A stretch of 64,000 bases of DNA from Elephas maximus indicus (lineage: Eukaryota > Chordata > Mammalia > Proboscidea > Elephantidae), in the NCBI RefSeq assembly GCF_024166365.1, contig NC_064822.1, positions 107,566,823 through 107,630,822 of the forward strand, in the 5' to 3' direction. The notes below the pieces were generated by a model. That model searched no databases and was not told the origin of the DNA. It was given only the letters and a program-made list of their open reading frames with translations. The translations under genes and the position numbers were made by a program. Shown piece by piece: positions 45,301 to 56,081 of this stretch (the stretch's first letter is position 1; the number at the start of each line of letters is the position of its first letter).

Positions 45301-46469
45301 AATTATCTTGATTTAATTAGCATGCATTTGAATACAAATTCAGATTCATTCAAGAAACAGGGGTACCTGCTCTATGTTAGGGATGATACCAGAAAAGGAA
45401 GATGCAAAGACATTTTTACTGAACACCTTAGAAAGCCACCATCGGAGAGTCTCGATTAACTCAATCCATCCTAAGCTGATTGTTTTAGGGGCTGTGCTGA
45501 TGTAGCCCTCACTAAAAGGCTGAAGGGTGATGTGGGTGCAAATGCCAAAACAATGGGTTGGTTTAGTCAGCTCAGGAAAATGAGAAAAAGATGGGATTCC
45601 CAGTTGATGGACCTCTCTTAAGTTGATGTGACCTTTATTAAGTTATTGTCTCTTAGCTCCTAACCCACACTTCTAAACTTTGCTTTGCATAATGTGCTGG
45701 AATTGGAACTCTCTATTTCCTTCCTGCTTTGCAAGCAGGTGCCATCAGGTGCCATCTTAGGATCTGCCAATAGGGGGCGCCAAAGAGAGACTGCAAGGCC
45801 GCTGTCTGTGGACTTACAGCTTGCAGTTCTTGTGAGTTCCACCCAGCAATGCATCTTCACCCTGGCACTAGCAATTCCTTCCTGTAGCAGCAGCTCAATC
45901 TAGTTCGCAGTTTTCCAGCACTTGTAGAATCAGCTTCCTTATGTCCTCCCACTCAGAGATGTCAGCGCCAGTCAGCCAGTGCCCGTCTTCAGAGCTCTGG
46001 GTCTCAGGCTTCTCCTCTGTGCACAGATATTCCAGCAGAAGTCAAACAAAACCTCCCCTTCAGAGGCCTGAGTCCCTGGCCCACAGAGCCCTCCTTGGAG
46101 CCTGCAGACACCAGCACCAACCCAGCAGCACCTTCTTCTCAGAGATTTGGATTTCAGCTCGATGGGACCCCTCCTCTAAGTTTTAATATATCGTACCTCT
46201 TGCCTTTGTTCCTTAAGCCCTAGTTATGGCGGCTTTCCAGAGTTGGCAGTTGATAGCTAATGCTTGAACCTGAAAAATCAAGTAGTGGTATAAACATGCT
46301 ATTTAGAGATATGACATAAATTTTTAAAATAAAAGGCTAAAACTTGAATGTGATTGCCTTTGGGAAGCAGAGATTGTGTGTGGGTGGGAGCTTCCATTTT
46401 TTGTCATAAGCCTTGAGATTTCCCTCTTTAAATCATGTGCATGCATAACTGATAAAAAATGCATATACA
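45301..46469. other. Unclassified, probably an old dispersed repeat
   Basis: Text such as ccaatagggggcgccaaaga, gactgcaag and cagatattccagcagaagtc gives the impression of an old dispersed repeat, but I cannot name it. It contains the CTCF-like motif. No coding potential. Confidence 0.35.
45767..45781 (+). promoter_or_regulatory. CTCF-like core motif
   Basis: CCAATAGGGGGCGCC matches the CTCF core (CCASYAGRKGGCRS) at 13 of 14 positions. It could be an insulator or loop anchor between KRT80 and the keratin cluster, but binding is not shown by sequence alone. Confidence 0.4.
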
Positions 46470-46550
46470 TATACACACGCATATATATATATAACCCACT
46501 GCTGTCCAGTCGCGCGTGCGCGCGCACACACACACACACACATAGGTATA
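46470..46550. repeat. (AT)n / (CG)n / (CA)n compound microsatellite
   Basis: An acgcatatatatatata run is followed by a 15-20 bp AfroSINE tail remnant (acccactgctgtccagtcg). Then come cgcgcgtgcgcgcg and (CA)n to 46541. The last part alternates purine and pyrimidine for more than 30 bp. Confidence 0.8.
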
Positions 46551-47307
46551 TAGGCCTGGGACATATTAAGAAAATGATGGCTGAAGTAAGAAGGGCAACA
46601 CTCTTTTTTCATTATCCTGCTGGGATGACTTAACCAATAGGACAAACAACTAATCAGCTAGTGAGGGTGGGTGGGGGAAGTGTGGTTTCTTGCTGGAGCC
46701 CAGAGCAGACATACCAGAAACTTCAAATTTTTAGAATACAGGTCCAAAGGCCAAAGGGAAGCTTGTCTGTGTAGCAGAGCCAAGACCTCCTGAGGGGTCT
46801 GGCCTCTTCAGCTGGGTGGATCTACTCCCTTAGGACAAGGAAGGGACCTACACCTGACCAGTCTCTGCAAGAGATCTGGAGAGATGCCCACTAAACCTAC
46901 TGACACTGGCTGCCCTAGACGGGAACCCCTCTGTTTGCCTGAGCTGGGAGAAAAGTACCCTTATCTGCTCACACCTGGAGCAGCCAAAGAGCCCAGAAAC
47001 TCTCCCTACTCTTCAGCCAAGAGGGTCCTGCCTATGAGCTGGGAGGGGGGACACCAACTTGAAATATCAGAACAGTTGCCTCCACCTACTGAGGAAAATT
47101 TAATGGAACAGATAAGAAAGACCTTAAAAACAACTTACAAAAGCAGAAATACTTCTCTGGCTTTGGCAATTAAAAAAATCCTGGTTTTAAAATTCAATAG
47201 AGGAAGTGAAAAGCAGAAAATATCCTGCTGGCCTGTGGAATGAGTCATCTAGAAGCATAAAGAAGTGGAAATTACTAGTGAAAAGATGAGAGGATTCCAA
47301 AGCTCGT

Positions 47308-47508
47308 TATTGTTAGTTGCCACTGAGTTGGCTCCAACTCATGGAGACCTTATGTATAACAGAAAGAAACATTGCCTGGTTCTGTGCCATCTCTGTGACT
47401 TTTTATAGGTTTGAGCCCATTGTTGAGGCTGTTGTGTCAATTCATCTTATTGAGGGTTTCCCTTGTTTTTGCTGACCCCCTACTTTACCAAATATAATAT
47501 CTTTTTCT
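47308..47508 (-). mobile_element. 5'-truncated RTE 3' end
   Basis: About 200 bp matching the 3' end of the RTE copies in the same order: the 'gttgccactgagttggctcc' tail block, then gaaacattgcctggttctg, tttgagcccattgttgaggc and cttattgagggtttccc. It is a typical dead-on-arrival truncated insertion and lies within the HAL1/L1-like element. Confidence 0.8.
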
Positions 47509-48408
47509 AGCAAATGCCAAAGCTAGGAGATCTTATATCTGAATAGTAGTTGTTCTAGAAGAAGACAAAGAACAAATGGAGGAGAATCAATAAAGAAACA
47601 ATACAAGAAAACTTCCCTGAGCTAAAGAAAGACTTGAATATTCAGATCAAAGGATTCTTTGCCTAGCAAGATTAATGAAAGCAAGACATATGCCTAGCCA
47701 TATCCTGGTGACATTTCTGAACTTAAAAAAAGGGCCAATCAAAAACTTTCAGACATGAAAACAAACAACAAAAACATTGCCCAGGAAAGAGAAGCAGAGT
47801 GGTGCTGAAGGTATTACCTACAGCTTGGAAAGCCCAAGGACCATGGAACAATGCTCAAAACTTCTGGGGGCAGGGACTTGGATCAAAGAATTTTGGCCAA
47901 AATATTACTTAAATGTGAGGGTAAAAGGCAGACATTTTCAGTTCTGCAAGGATGTCCTTCTGAGCCATTTCTAAGGAAACTATTCAAGAAAGTAGTCTAG
48001 GTAAATGAAAATTGAATTTAAAAAATAATCTCAAGACAGGGGAAGACAAAAGCACAAGAAACTGTTGTGGTTGTGAGGTGCTGTTGAGGTGGTTCCAACT
48101 CATAGCAACCCTATGCACAACAGAATGAAACACTGCCTGACCCGGTGCTATCCTCACAATTGTTGCTATGCTTGAGTCCATCCTTGCAGCCACTGTGTCA
48201 ATCCATCTTCTTGAGGGTCTTTCTCTTTTTTGCTGACCCTCCACTTTACCGAGCATGATGTCCTCCTCCAGGGACTGGTGCCTGCTTAAACGTGTCCAAA
48301 GTACACGAGATGAAGCCTTGCCATCCTCACTTCTAAGGAGCATTCCAGCTGTACTTCTTCCAAGTCAGATTTGTTCCTTCTTCTGGCAGTCAATATTCTT
48401 CTCCAACA

Positions 48409-50324
48409 CTACAGTTCAAAGGCATCAATTATTCTTTGGTCTTTCTTATTCATTGTCCAGCTTTCACATGCATATGAGGCGATTGAAAATACCATGGCTT
48501 GGGTCAGGCACATCTTAGTTCTCAAAGTGACATTTTTGCTTTTTAACACTTTACAGAGGCCTCTTGCAGCAGATTTGCCCAATGCAATACATCGTTTGAT
48601 TTCTTGACTGCTGCTTCCATGGGTGCTGATTGTGGATCCAAATAAAATGAAATCCTTCACAACTTATTGATCCAGTTGTGAGGACTTTTGTTTTCTTTTT
48701 TTGTTGAGGTGTAAGCCATACTGAAGTCTGTAGTCTTTGATCTTCATCATTAAGTGCTTCAAGTCCTCTTTGATTTCCTCAAGCAAGGTTGTGTCATCTG
48801 CATATCACAGGCTATTAATGAGTCTTCCTCTAATCCTGATGCTGTGTTCTTCTTCATTTAGTCCAGCTTCTTGGATTATTGGCTCAGTGTCTTAGGCTGG
48901 ATTCTCTAGAGAAGCAAAACCAGTGAAGTATATATATATATAGAAAGAGAGAGAGAGAGTGATTTATATCAGGGAAATGTCTCATGCAGTTATAAAAAAA
49001 TAGAGGCTGGAAATCCCAAGTCTGTGGGTCAGGCTGAAGGCTTCTCTTTACTCATGTAGCTGCAGGGCCTGGTGAACCCAAGATCGGCAGGTCAGACAGC
49101 AGGCCCCTGGCTCACAGGCTGTGGAGGCTGATGGATTCCAAGATCGGCAGGTAAACTGCTAGCTCAAGTCCCAGGAACAGGAGGTCAGGTGAATAGGAGC
49201 TAGCTGCAGGATCCAGAGCAAGCAAAAGCCAGCGAGCTTTGCCATAAAGTCCACATACTTTGGATGCAGACGACACCCCCAAAGAAATTCCCCTTAAACT
49301 GATCGGCTGCTTATAGCAGATCTCATCATGGAAGTGATTACATCATTACATAGCTGCCAAACTACATCACAACTGTCAAACCACTGAGAATCATGGCCCA
49401 GCCAAGTTGACACGCAACTTTAACCGTCACACTCAGCATACAGGTTTAATAAGTATGGTGGAAGGATACAAACCTGACCCACGTGTTTCCTGATTTTAAA
49501 CCACACAGTATCCCCTTGCTCTGTTCAAATGACTGCCTCTTGGTCTATGTACAGGTTCCACATGAGCACAATCAGGTGTTCTGGAATTTCCATTTTTTGC
49601 AATGTTATTCATAATTTGCTATGATCCACACAGTTGAATGCTTTTGTATAGCCAATAAAACACAGGTTAACATCTTTCTGATATTCTTCGCTTTCAGCCA
49701 AGATCCATCTGACACCAGCAATGATATCCCTCATTCCATGTCCTTTTCTGAATCTGGCTTGAATTTCTGGCAGTTCTCTGTCAATGTACTGATGCAATAG
49801 TTTTTGGATGATCTTCAGCAAAATTTTACTTGTGTGTGATATTAATGATATTGTTTGATAATTTCTGCATTCTGTTGGATCATCTTTCTTTGGAATGGGC
49901 ATAAATATGGATCTCTTCTGGTCAGTTGGCCAGGCAGCTGTCTTCCAAATTTCTTGGCATGGACAAGTGAGTGCTTCCAGCATTGCATCTGTTTGTTGAA
50001 ACATCTCAGTTGATATTCCATCAATTCCTGGAGCCTTGTTTTTCACCAGTACCTTCTGTGCAGCTTGGACTTATTCCTTTAATGCCACTGGTGCTAGATC
50101 ATATGCTACCTCCTGAGATGGTTGAACATCAATCAATTCTTTTTGGTACACTGACTCTGTGTATTCCATCTTCTTTTGATGCTTCCTGTGTTGCTCAATA
50201 TTTTGCCCATAGAATCCTTCAGTATTGCAATTTGAGGCTTGAATTTTTTCCTCATTTCTTTCAGCTTGAGAAAGGCCCAGTGTGTTCTTCCCTTTTGGTT
50301 TTCTATCTCCAGTTCTTTGTACAT
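48409..50324 (-). pseudogene. RTE copy 1: reverse transcriptase domain, interrupted
   Basis: The N-terminal part (49609-50046) reads KNKAPGIDGISTEMFQQ, ELPEIQARFRKGHGM and LCFIGYTKAFNCVDHSKL. In the last block the catalytic-motif Asp of the FIDYAKAF type is replaced by Gly. The YADDTTLL box survives near 48800-48815. The C-terminal part (48409-48660) ends SYACESWTMNKKDQRI. The 544 bp LTR at 48888-49431 sits between the two halves. Confidence 0.82.
48888..49431. mobile_element. Solo LTR-like element with 5 bp target duplication
   Basis: A 544 bp element begins TGTCTTAGGCTGG, ends TAACCGTCACA (TG...CA) and is flanked on both sides by CTCAG (48883-48887 and 49432-49436). The uninterrupted RTE copy at 55.7-58.9 kb shows a continuous sequence at the equivalent place, confirming the boundaries. 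TG/CA ends plus a 5 bp duplication are the signature of LTR integration. The element includes a TA/GA-rich tract near 48930-48960. No coding region is present. The ends resemble a placental ERVL-like LTR family, but I cannot name it with confidence, and its orientation is not certain. Confidence 0.75.
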
Positions 50325-50527
50325 ATCATTATAATACTTTGTCTTCTCAAGCTGCCCTTTGAAATCTTCTGTTCAGCTCTTTTACTTCATCATTTCTTCC
50401 TTTTGCTTTAGCTACTTGACACTCAAGAGCAAGTTTCAGAGTCTCTTCCAACATCCATTTTGGTCTTTTCTTTTTTTCCTGTCTTTTTAATGACCTTTTG
50501 CTTTCTTCATGTGTGATGTCCTTGATG

Positions 50528-51260
50528 TCATCCCACAGCTTCTCCGTCATTAGGTTTCAATGTGTCAAATCTATTCTTGAGATGGTCTCTAAATTCAGAT
50601 AGGATATACTCAAGGTTGTACTTTGGATCTTGTGGACTTGTTTTAATTTTCTTCAGCTTCGCCTTAAACTTGCATATGAGCAATTTATATTTATGGTCTG
50701 CTCTGAAGTCGATCCCTGGCCTTATTCTGACTGATGATATTGAGCTTCTCCATTGTCTCTTTCCACCAAAGTAGTTGATTCGATTCCCATGTATTCCATT
50801 TGATGAGGTCCACATTTATAGTTGCCATTTATGTTGCTGAAAAAAAGGTATTTGCAGTGAATACATCATGGGTCTTGTAAAATTCTATCATGTGATCTCC
50901 AGCGTCATTTCTATCACCAAGGCCATATTTTCCAACTACTGATCCTTCCTCTTGGTTTCCAACTTTTGCATTCCAGTCACCAGTAATTATCACTGCATCT
51001 TGATTGCATATTTGATCAATTTCAGACTGAAAAAAAAAAAGTTGGTAAAAATCTTCAATTTCTTCATCTTTGGCATTAGTGGTTGGTTTGTAAATTTGAA
51101 TAATAGTAATATTAACTGGTCTTCCTTGTAGGTGTATAGATAGTATCCTACCAGAGTTGTACTTCAGGATAGATCTTGAAATGTTCTTTTTGACAATGAA
51201 TGCAATGCCATTCCTCTTCAATTTGTCATTCTTAGCAAAGTAGACTCTATTATTGTCCAA
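50528..51260 (-). pseudogene. RTE copy 1: endonuclease domain
   Basis: Minus-strand fragments carry KRNGIAFIVKKNISRSILKY, TGDWNAKVGNQEEGSVVGKY and the SSNGIHGNRINYFGGKRQW / CKFKAKLKKIK blocks. The frame changes between 50815 and 50829. The extreme N-terminus of the domain is not open. A decayed copy of the same domain as at 57581-58561. Confidence 0.82.
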
Positions 51261-52309
51261 TTCAGTTTGGCAAATACAAGTCTATTTCAGCTCACTAATG
51301 CCTAGGATATGGATCTCTATGCCTTCCATTTCATTTTTGATGACTTCTAATTTTCCTAGATTCATACTTTGTATATTTCACATTCTGATATTAACGGGTG
51401 TTTGAAGCTGTTTCTTCTCATTTTGCGTCGTGCTACATTAGCAAATGAAGGTTCTGAAAACTTTACTCTGTCCATGTGATTAAGGTTGGCTCTGCTTTGA
51501 GGAGGCAGCTCTTCCCCAGTTATATTATGAGTGCCTTCCAACCTGGGGGGCTCATCTTCCGGGACTATGTATCAGACAATGTTCTGCTGCTATTCAAAAA
51601 GTTTTCACTGGCTGATATTTTTAGAAGACCACCAGGTCCTTCTTTCTAGTCTTAGTTTTTAAGCTCCACTGAAACCTGTGTCAGATGAGGGAGACATTAT
51701 TACTACATAATTTTGGTATATTGATAGTGAAATATGGATTCAAATATAACTTGCAATACAAAAGTAACCATTAGTAAATGTGAGCTATACAGATAGCCTT
51801 CCCAATACCAGGGAGGGGAAACATGAATTAAAAAAAAAAAAGTGGACAGATACTCATTAACATAGCTTCCTGTAGGGATAGGTAAGGGAAAATTTAGGAA
51901 AGTGAAGAGGGACTTTTGGTTTTTTACTCTATTTTTTCTCTACTTTTTGAATTCTTTTTAGCAATGAGATGCATTAATTTCTTTATAATTAAAACAACTA
52001 CGTACAGTATATAATAAATACTGACTGCCACTAGGTATAAGGATCATATGCTACCTCCTCTGTGAGGCCCCAAAGTAAAAAGTGAAGAACATGACATAAG
52101 TAAAGATGGCTATCTGTGTACTTACAAGTTCTTATTTGTTGTGCAGGGGAGATGTTCTGGTATGCCCTGTAGCGGATATACTGTTTTCATCTTTAGAAAA
52201 TCAGGCTCTGTGATGAGACTTGGAAAACACTGGGTTGGAAGTCACCAGAGGAGAGGCATAGTGAAAAAATCTCGGAAGCTAAGGTGAATAGATCACCTAG
52301 AAGCTAAGG

Positions 52310-52540
52310 TGCCTGAGTTTTAGCTATGTTTCTGTCGTTTGTGAGCTATGTGCCTTTGAGAAAGTTATTTGACCTCTCTAAGGCTAATTTTCTCACCCCA
52401 GTAATACTATGTTGCTGCACATAGTCAACATTATCTAAATGTTTGTTGAATAAGTGAATGAATGAATAGTGAAGTGACTTGCCTAGGATCACCCTCAGTA
52501 TGAGCTGTTCTTGAAGCCCAGGTGTCCTGGTGTAGCCCGG
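52310..52540. repeat. MIR fragments
   Basis: gagctatgtgcctttgagaa, agttatttgacctctctaag and, after an inner break, gtgaagtgacttgcctagga, tcaccctcag. It lies just before the METTL7A-like pseudogene. Confidence 0.6.
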
Positions 52541-52589
52541 TGCTCCGTCCACCTACGCACATAGTGAAGGTGGGTCTCCCCTACTTCCC

Positions 52590-53085
52590 TCTACTCCCTG
52601 ACTCACACTGGGCACCTTGTGGAAGAGGATTCTTGCATCAAGTGCAGGACCAGGGTGCAGACCACCACATCCAGGGAGCCACTGGCTACCAGGGCATGGT
52701 CTCCCTGGCAGATATCACAAACCGCTTTAACAGCAGGTGTTGGTTCTTAGCAATGCTCTTGATGAAGATCTTCTCAAAAAGCTGGAGTCAAATCAAGTCA
52801 TCCAATGCCCAGATGGTGCTGAATTTGAAGTTGGCCTTGGTGCCACAGTTTGCCTCCACCAGGGAGAATTTCCTGGAGGGGCCTACAAGGTCCTGCAGGT
52901 TGCTGAATAGCTCCCTCTTCTTGCTCACCATCTGCTCATTGTACATCTTCAGTGAACCTCGCCAAGAAGTAGGGGAAGCACTGTTTGCATATCCCGGTCC
53001 ATATGCCCAGAAAGTTCCGTAGGTACATGGGAAATGCCAGGATGTGGATGGCTCGGAGAAGAAGGCGGATGAAGACTACCAGTGT
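52590..53085 (-). pseudogene. METTL7A (TMT1A)-like pseudogene, 5' coding part
   Basis: On the minus strand this stretch resembles the N-terminal two thirds of METTL7A/TMT1A, a membrane-anchored thiol methyltransferase. The first part reads RAIHILAFPMYLRNFLGIW then CFPYFLARFT, matching the N-terminal membrane anchor. A frameshift follows (near 52960), then NEQMVSKKRELFSNLQ, EKIFIKSIAKN and DVVVCTLVL. The SAM-binding glycine loop is altered (NCGTKANFKF rather than a GCGTGANF-type motif), and an in-frame TGA follows it. Similarity fades near 52590, about where METTL7A exon 1 should end, and a GTGAGT sits close to that point. This may indicate an unprocessed duplicate rather than a retrocopy, but that is inference. 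Clearly non-functional. Confidence 0.75.
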
Positions 53086-54278
53086 GCAGAAAAAACAACA
53101 CAGAATGACAGTGGGAATGGTGGCACCACAGAGGGAAATGTAAGATCCCATAGACTCTTCCCCTGGTAGCACAGAGTCATCAAATGCGGTGCAAATCAAG
53201 GAGGCAGTGTCCCGAGTTTCAGTCCACTTGGCCATCCCGAGCCCTCCTCTTTTCTCCATGATGCTTTGTCATGGCTAGTGTGGTCCGTGGGAGGCAAGAT
53301 GGAAGGCAGGGGAAGGCCTTGACATAAGGCGACTATTCCTTTTCTTCTCAGAGCTCCTGTTCCAAGACAGTACCTTGGACTGGGGAGAAACATTGCCTCT
53401 GAGATTTGGGCCAAATTTCTAACCCTCCTCCTTCTCCTTGCCAATGTCCCTCCCTGTCCTGTCATTCTATTATAATTATTATTTTTACTTATTCTGCTCA
53501 TTCTACAGGACTCAGCTCAAGCCGCCCTTTTCCTTGAAGATCTCAGCCCCAGGGAAGGTCATGAGGGTGAACTGGGTCCCTTCTTAAGCTTGACCCCAAG
53601 AGGCACACTTGTGCAGAGATTTTTATTAGCTCCAGTGTGGTAAGATGTTCCAGTTTCCTCTCAGTCCTCATAAGTGTAACAGCTCACACCTCGTGATGCA
53701 CCAAACAGAGGAGGCGGGAGGAGAGGATTTCAAACCTCATTTCTTAGGGGGCCTCGCCTTGATTTTTAACATCTGGACCGTCACAAATTAAGTCTTAGTG
53801 TCCATGTATTTCTGACTTCTTGATGTTCTTTAATACGCATATTTTATTTTCATCAACATTTTATAGATACATAATCTAAAGCAGCAAAAATGTCTACATA
53901 GTTTTTAAAAAATAAGTTTCATCCCTCCGCCCATTTCCTGCTCCCTAGAAATGATGACTCTCACCTCTTTCAACAGATTTTTTTTTTCATTTTCAGACTC
54001 TTTACATGATTTTACTAGTACTCTTTTTTTTTTTTTTAATGCCCTCCAATTTAAGGCCTTATACACTGGGTTACTGGGTTATATTAACCTCCCACTATTG
54101 AAGATGAAGGTTTAGCTGACTTTTTTCACTATGCCTGTTCCTACCATATACATATACTTCCCATTTCCCACCCTTTGTTCTTTCTAATATAGTTATACCA
54201 CAAGTTTGATTGGCTCAATCTTCAGTGTTCATAATATGATGACCAGAAATACTATTTACACTCAGTATACTATGTAGT
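53086..54278. other. No gene seen, AT-rich
   Basis: Downstream on the plus strand of the METTL7A-like relic. The first 200 bp could include its former 5' flank. From 53800 on the sequence is AT-rich with T runs (for example 54027-54040) and probably old LINE. Confidence 0.4.
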
Positions 54279-54441
54279 GGAGCCCTGGTGGTGCAGTGGT
54301 TAAGAGCTTAGCTGCTAACCAAATGTCGGCAGTTCAAATCCACCAGCTGCTCCTTGGAAACCATATGGGGCAGTTCTACTCTGTCCTACAGGGTCACTAT
54401 TTGTCTGAATCAACTTGATGGCAAGGTTTTTTTTTTTTTTT
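54279..54441 (+). mobile_element. AfroSINE (short subtype), sense orientation
   Basis: Head ggagccctggtggtgcagtg, gttaagagcttagctgcta, B-box-like ggcagttcaaatccaccag, cagttctactctgtcctaca and tail aacttgatggcaagg plus a T run. Confidence 0.92.
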
Positions 54442-55033
54442 AAAATAAATACTGTGTAATATACATGTACTAATTTTATACTATGATCACTTACACAACA
54501 GGATTTGGTTACGATGTAGGTAAAAGGATGGGATGTCTAATTGATTCTCCCCCACAGACTCTCAACCCATTTTTCTGTTTTCAGCTTCAACCTCACTTTT
54601 ACTTCCAGAGGTAGTTGGTCTTGCCAAATCTGAAGCCTTTGTACAGAGAGGCTGTGATGTAAAATAAGTTATAGCTCAGCTTCCTTCATTGCTGTCTCAC
54701 CATTCAGCTCTCTTAGGAATGCCAAGTCATTTACTGTTTACTCATCTACTTTCTATTTATCTATCTACTTTCCATTTATCTACCTATTTCCAGCTTCCAA
54801 AATACTGCTGTTGTTCTCTTTCCTGTTGTCTTTGTCTTTGCGGGCTTATGTCTTAAAAAATCTCTTTACTGTAGCTTTTTAAGCGGGGGGTTTGGAGGAG
54901 TGGTCTAGAGCCAGCTTTAACAGGAAACCCGGTTCTACAACATTGTAAATACTATTTATCCAACATCCAAACTGTGAGTACCCTAAGCTATATGGACTTC
55001 ATATTCAAATAGGGAAAACAGGGTCTCTAATAC

Positions 55034-55190
55034 TAAACCCAGTGCCATTGAGTCGATTCTGACTCATAGCGACCCTATAGGACAGAGTAGAACTGCCCCA
55101 TAGAGTTTCTAAGGAGCGCCTGGCGAATTCGAACTGCCGACCCTTTGGTTAGCAGCCGTAGCACTTAACCACTACACCACCAGGGTTTCC
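55034..55190 (-). mobile_element. AfroSINE (short subtype), first of a tandem pair
   Basis: Reads aaacccagtgccattgagtc, gattctgactcatagcgacc, gtagaactgccccatagagt, ccgtagcacttaaccactac and ends caccagggtttcc. Close to my recollection of the family consensus. Followed by tctctaataa, which recurs after the next SINE. Confidence 0.93.
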
Positions 55191-55202
55191 TCTCTAATAA
55201 TA

Positions 55203-55353
55203 AAAAACCAAAAACCAAACCCAGTGCCGTCGAGTCGATTCCGACTCATAGCCACCCTATAGGACAGAGTAGAACTGCCCCATAGGGTTTCCAAGGAGCG
55301 CCTGGTGGGTTCGAACTGCCATAGCTCTTAACCACTGTGCCACCAGGGTTTCC
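55203..55353 (-). mobile_element. AfroSINE (short subtype), second of a tandem pair
   Basis: Reads aaaccaaacccagtgccgtc, gagtcgattccgactcatag, gtagaactgccccatagggt and ends gccaccagggtttcc. Part of the head ('gaccttttggttagcag') is missing. It shares the tctctaataa target word with its neighbour (55191-55200 and 55354-55363). Confidence 0.93.
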
Positions 55354-56081
55354 TCTCTAATAACAGAACTACTTAAATATGGGGCAAAGGTATCTTAAGG
55401 CATGTAACTGGGAGATGGAGGAGAGGAACTGGTTGCGAGAACAAAGGGCTCAGTTTAAGTGTCATTGAGGGTTATTCAGTTTCACACAGTTCCCTGGTCA
55501 GAGCACAGAGACTCAGGGAGAGAGAACAGATGTAACAACTTTTTTTTTTTACAGTTCTGTCAGAATGTCAAGCCTATATGGGTGGCATAAGGCCCTTAGT
55601 AACGGAAGAGTCCTCTTTTCACTAGCTTGGAAACTCCCAGAGGACAGGGGACACATCTAATACTTCTTTTGTCTTGTCTCCATCCTGGTGCTCAAGCCCA
55701 ATGTCCAATCCACGACAGTTGTTGTTGTTAGGTGCCATCGAGTGGGTTCCAGCTCATACAGAACGAAACACTGCCTGGTCCTGCTCCATCCTTACAATCA
55801 TTATGTTTGAGCCCACTGTTGCAGCCACTGTGTCAATCCATTTCATTGAGGGTCTTCCTCTTTTCTGCTGACCCTGTACTTTAGTAAGCATGATGTCCTT
55901 CTCCAGGAACTGATTCCTCTTGACAACATGCAAGGTATGTAAGATGCAGTCTCGCCATCCTTGCTTCTAAGGAGCATTCTGGTTTTACTTCTTCCAAGAC
56001 AGATTTGCTCATTCTTTTGGCAGTTCATGGTATATTCAATATTCTTTGCCAACACCACAGTTCAAAGGCATCAATTCTTCT

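Larger units (their letters stand above)
48062..51688 (-). mobile_element. RTE-clade LINE copy 1, split by an LTR
   Basis: A second minus-oriented RTE element, alignable with the 55.7-58.9 kb copy for nearly its whole length once the inserted LTR (48888-49431) is removed, leaving about 3.1 kb. Its 3' tail begins near 48062 (gttgtggttgtgaggtgctg) and its 5' side ends near 51688 in sequence matching the SINE2-type body. It lies inside an older HAL1/L1-like element. It is more degraded than copy 2. Confidence 0.88.
46560..52015 (+). mobile_element. HAL1/L1-like old LINE, split by RTE insertions
   Basis: Sequence on either side of the two RTE insertions (46560-47307, 47510-48061 and about 51690-52015) appears to belong to one old element. 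It has an open stretch at 46884-47243, A-rich text such as aaaacttccctgagctaaag, and a terminal part with a T-rich 3' end near 51900-52000. HAL1 elements are L1 relatives that keep only an ORF1-like gene, and the layout fits. Assignment rests on resemblance only. Confidence 0.45.

Noticed and set aside
46490..46512. Full SINE at the compound microsatellite
   Set aside because: Only 15-20 bp resemble an AfroSINE tail (acccactgctgtccagtcg). It is too short to annotate as an element and is mentioned only with the microsatellite.
53196..53501. 101-residue open frame upstream of the METTL7A relic
   Set aside because: Overlaps the former 5' flank of the pseudogene, resembles no protein, and the opposite strand is equally open.
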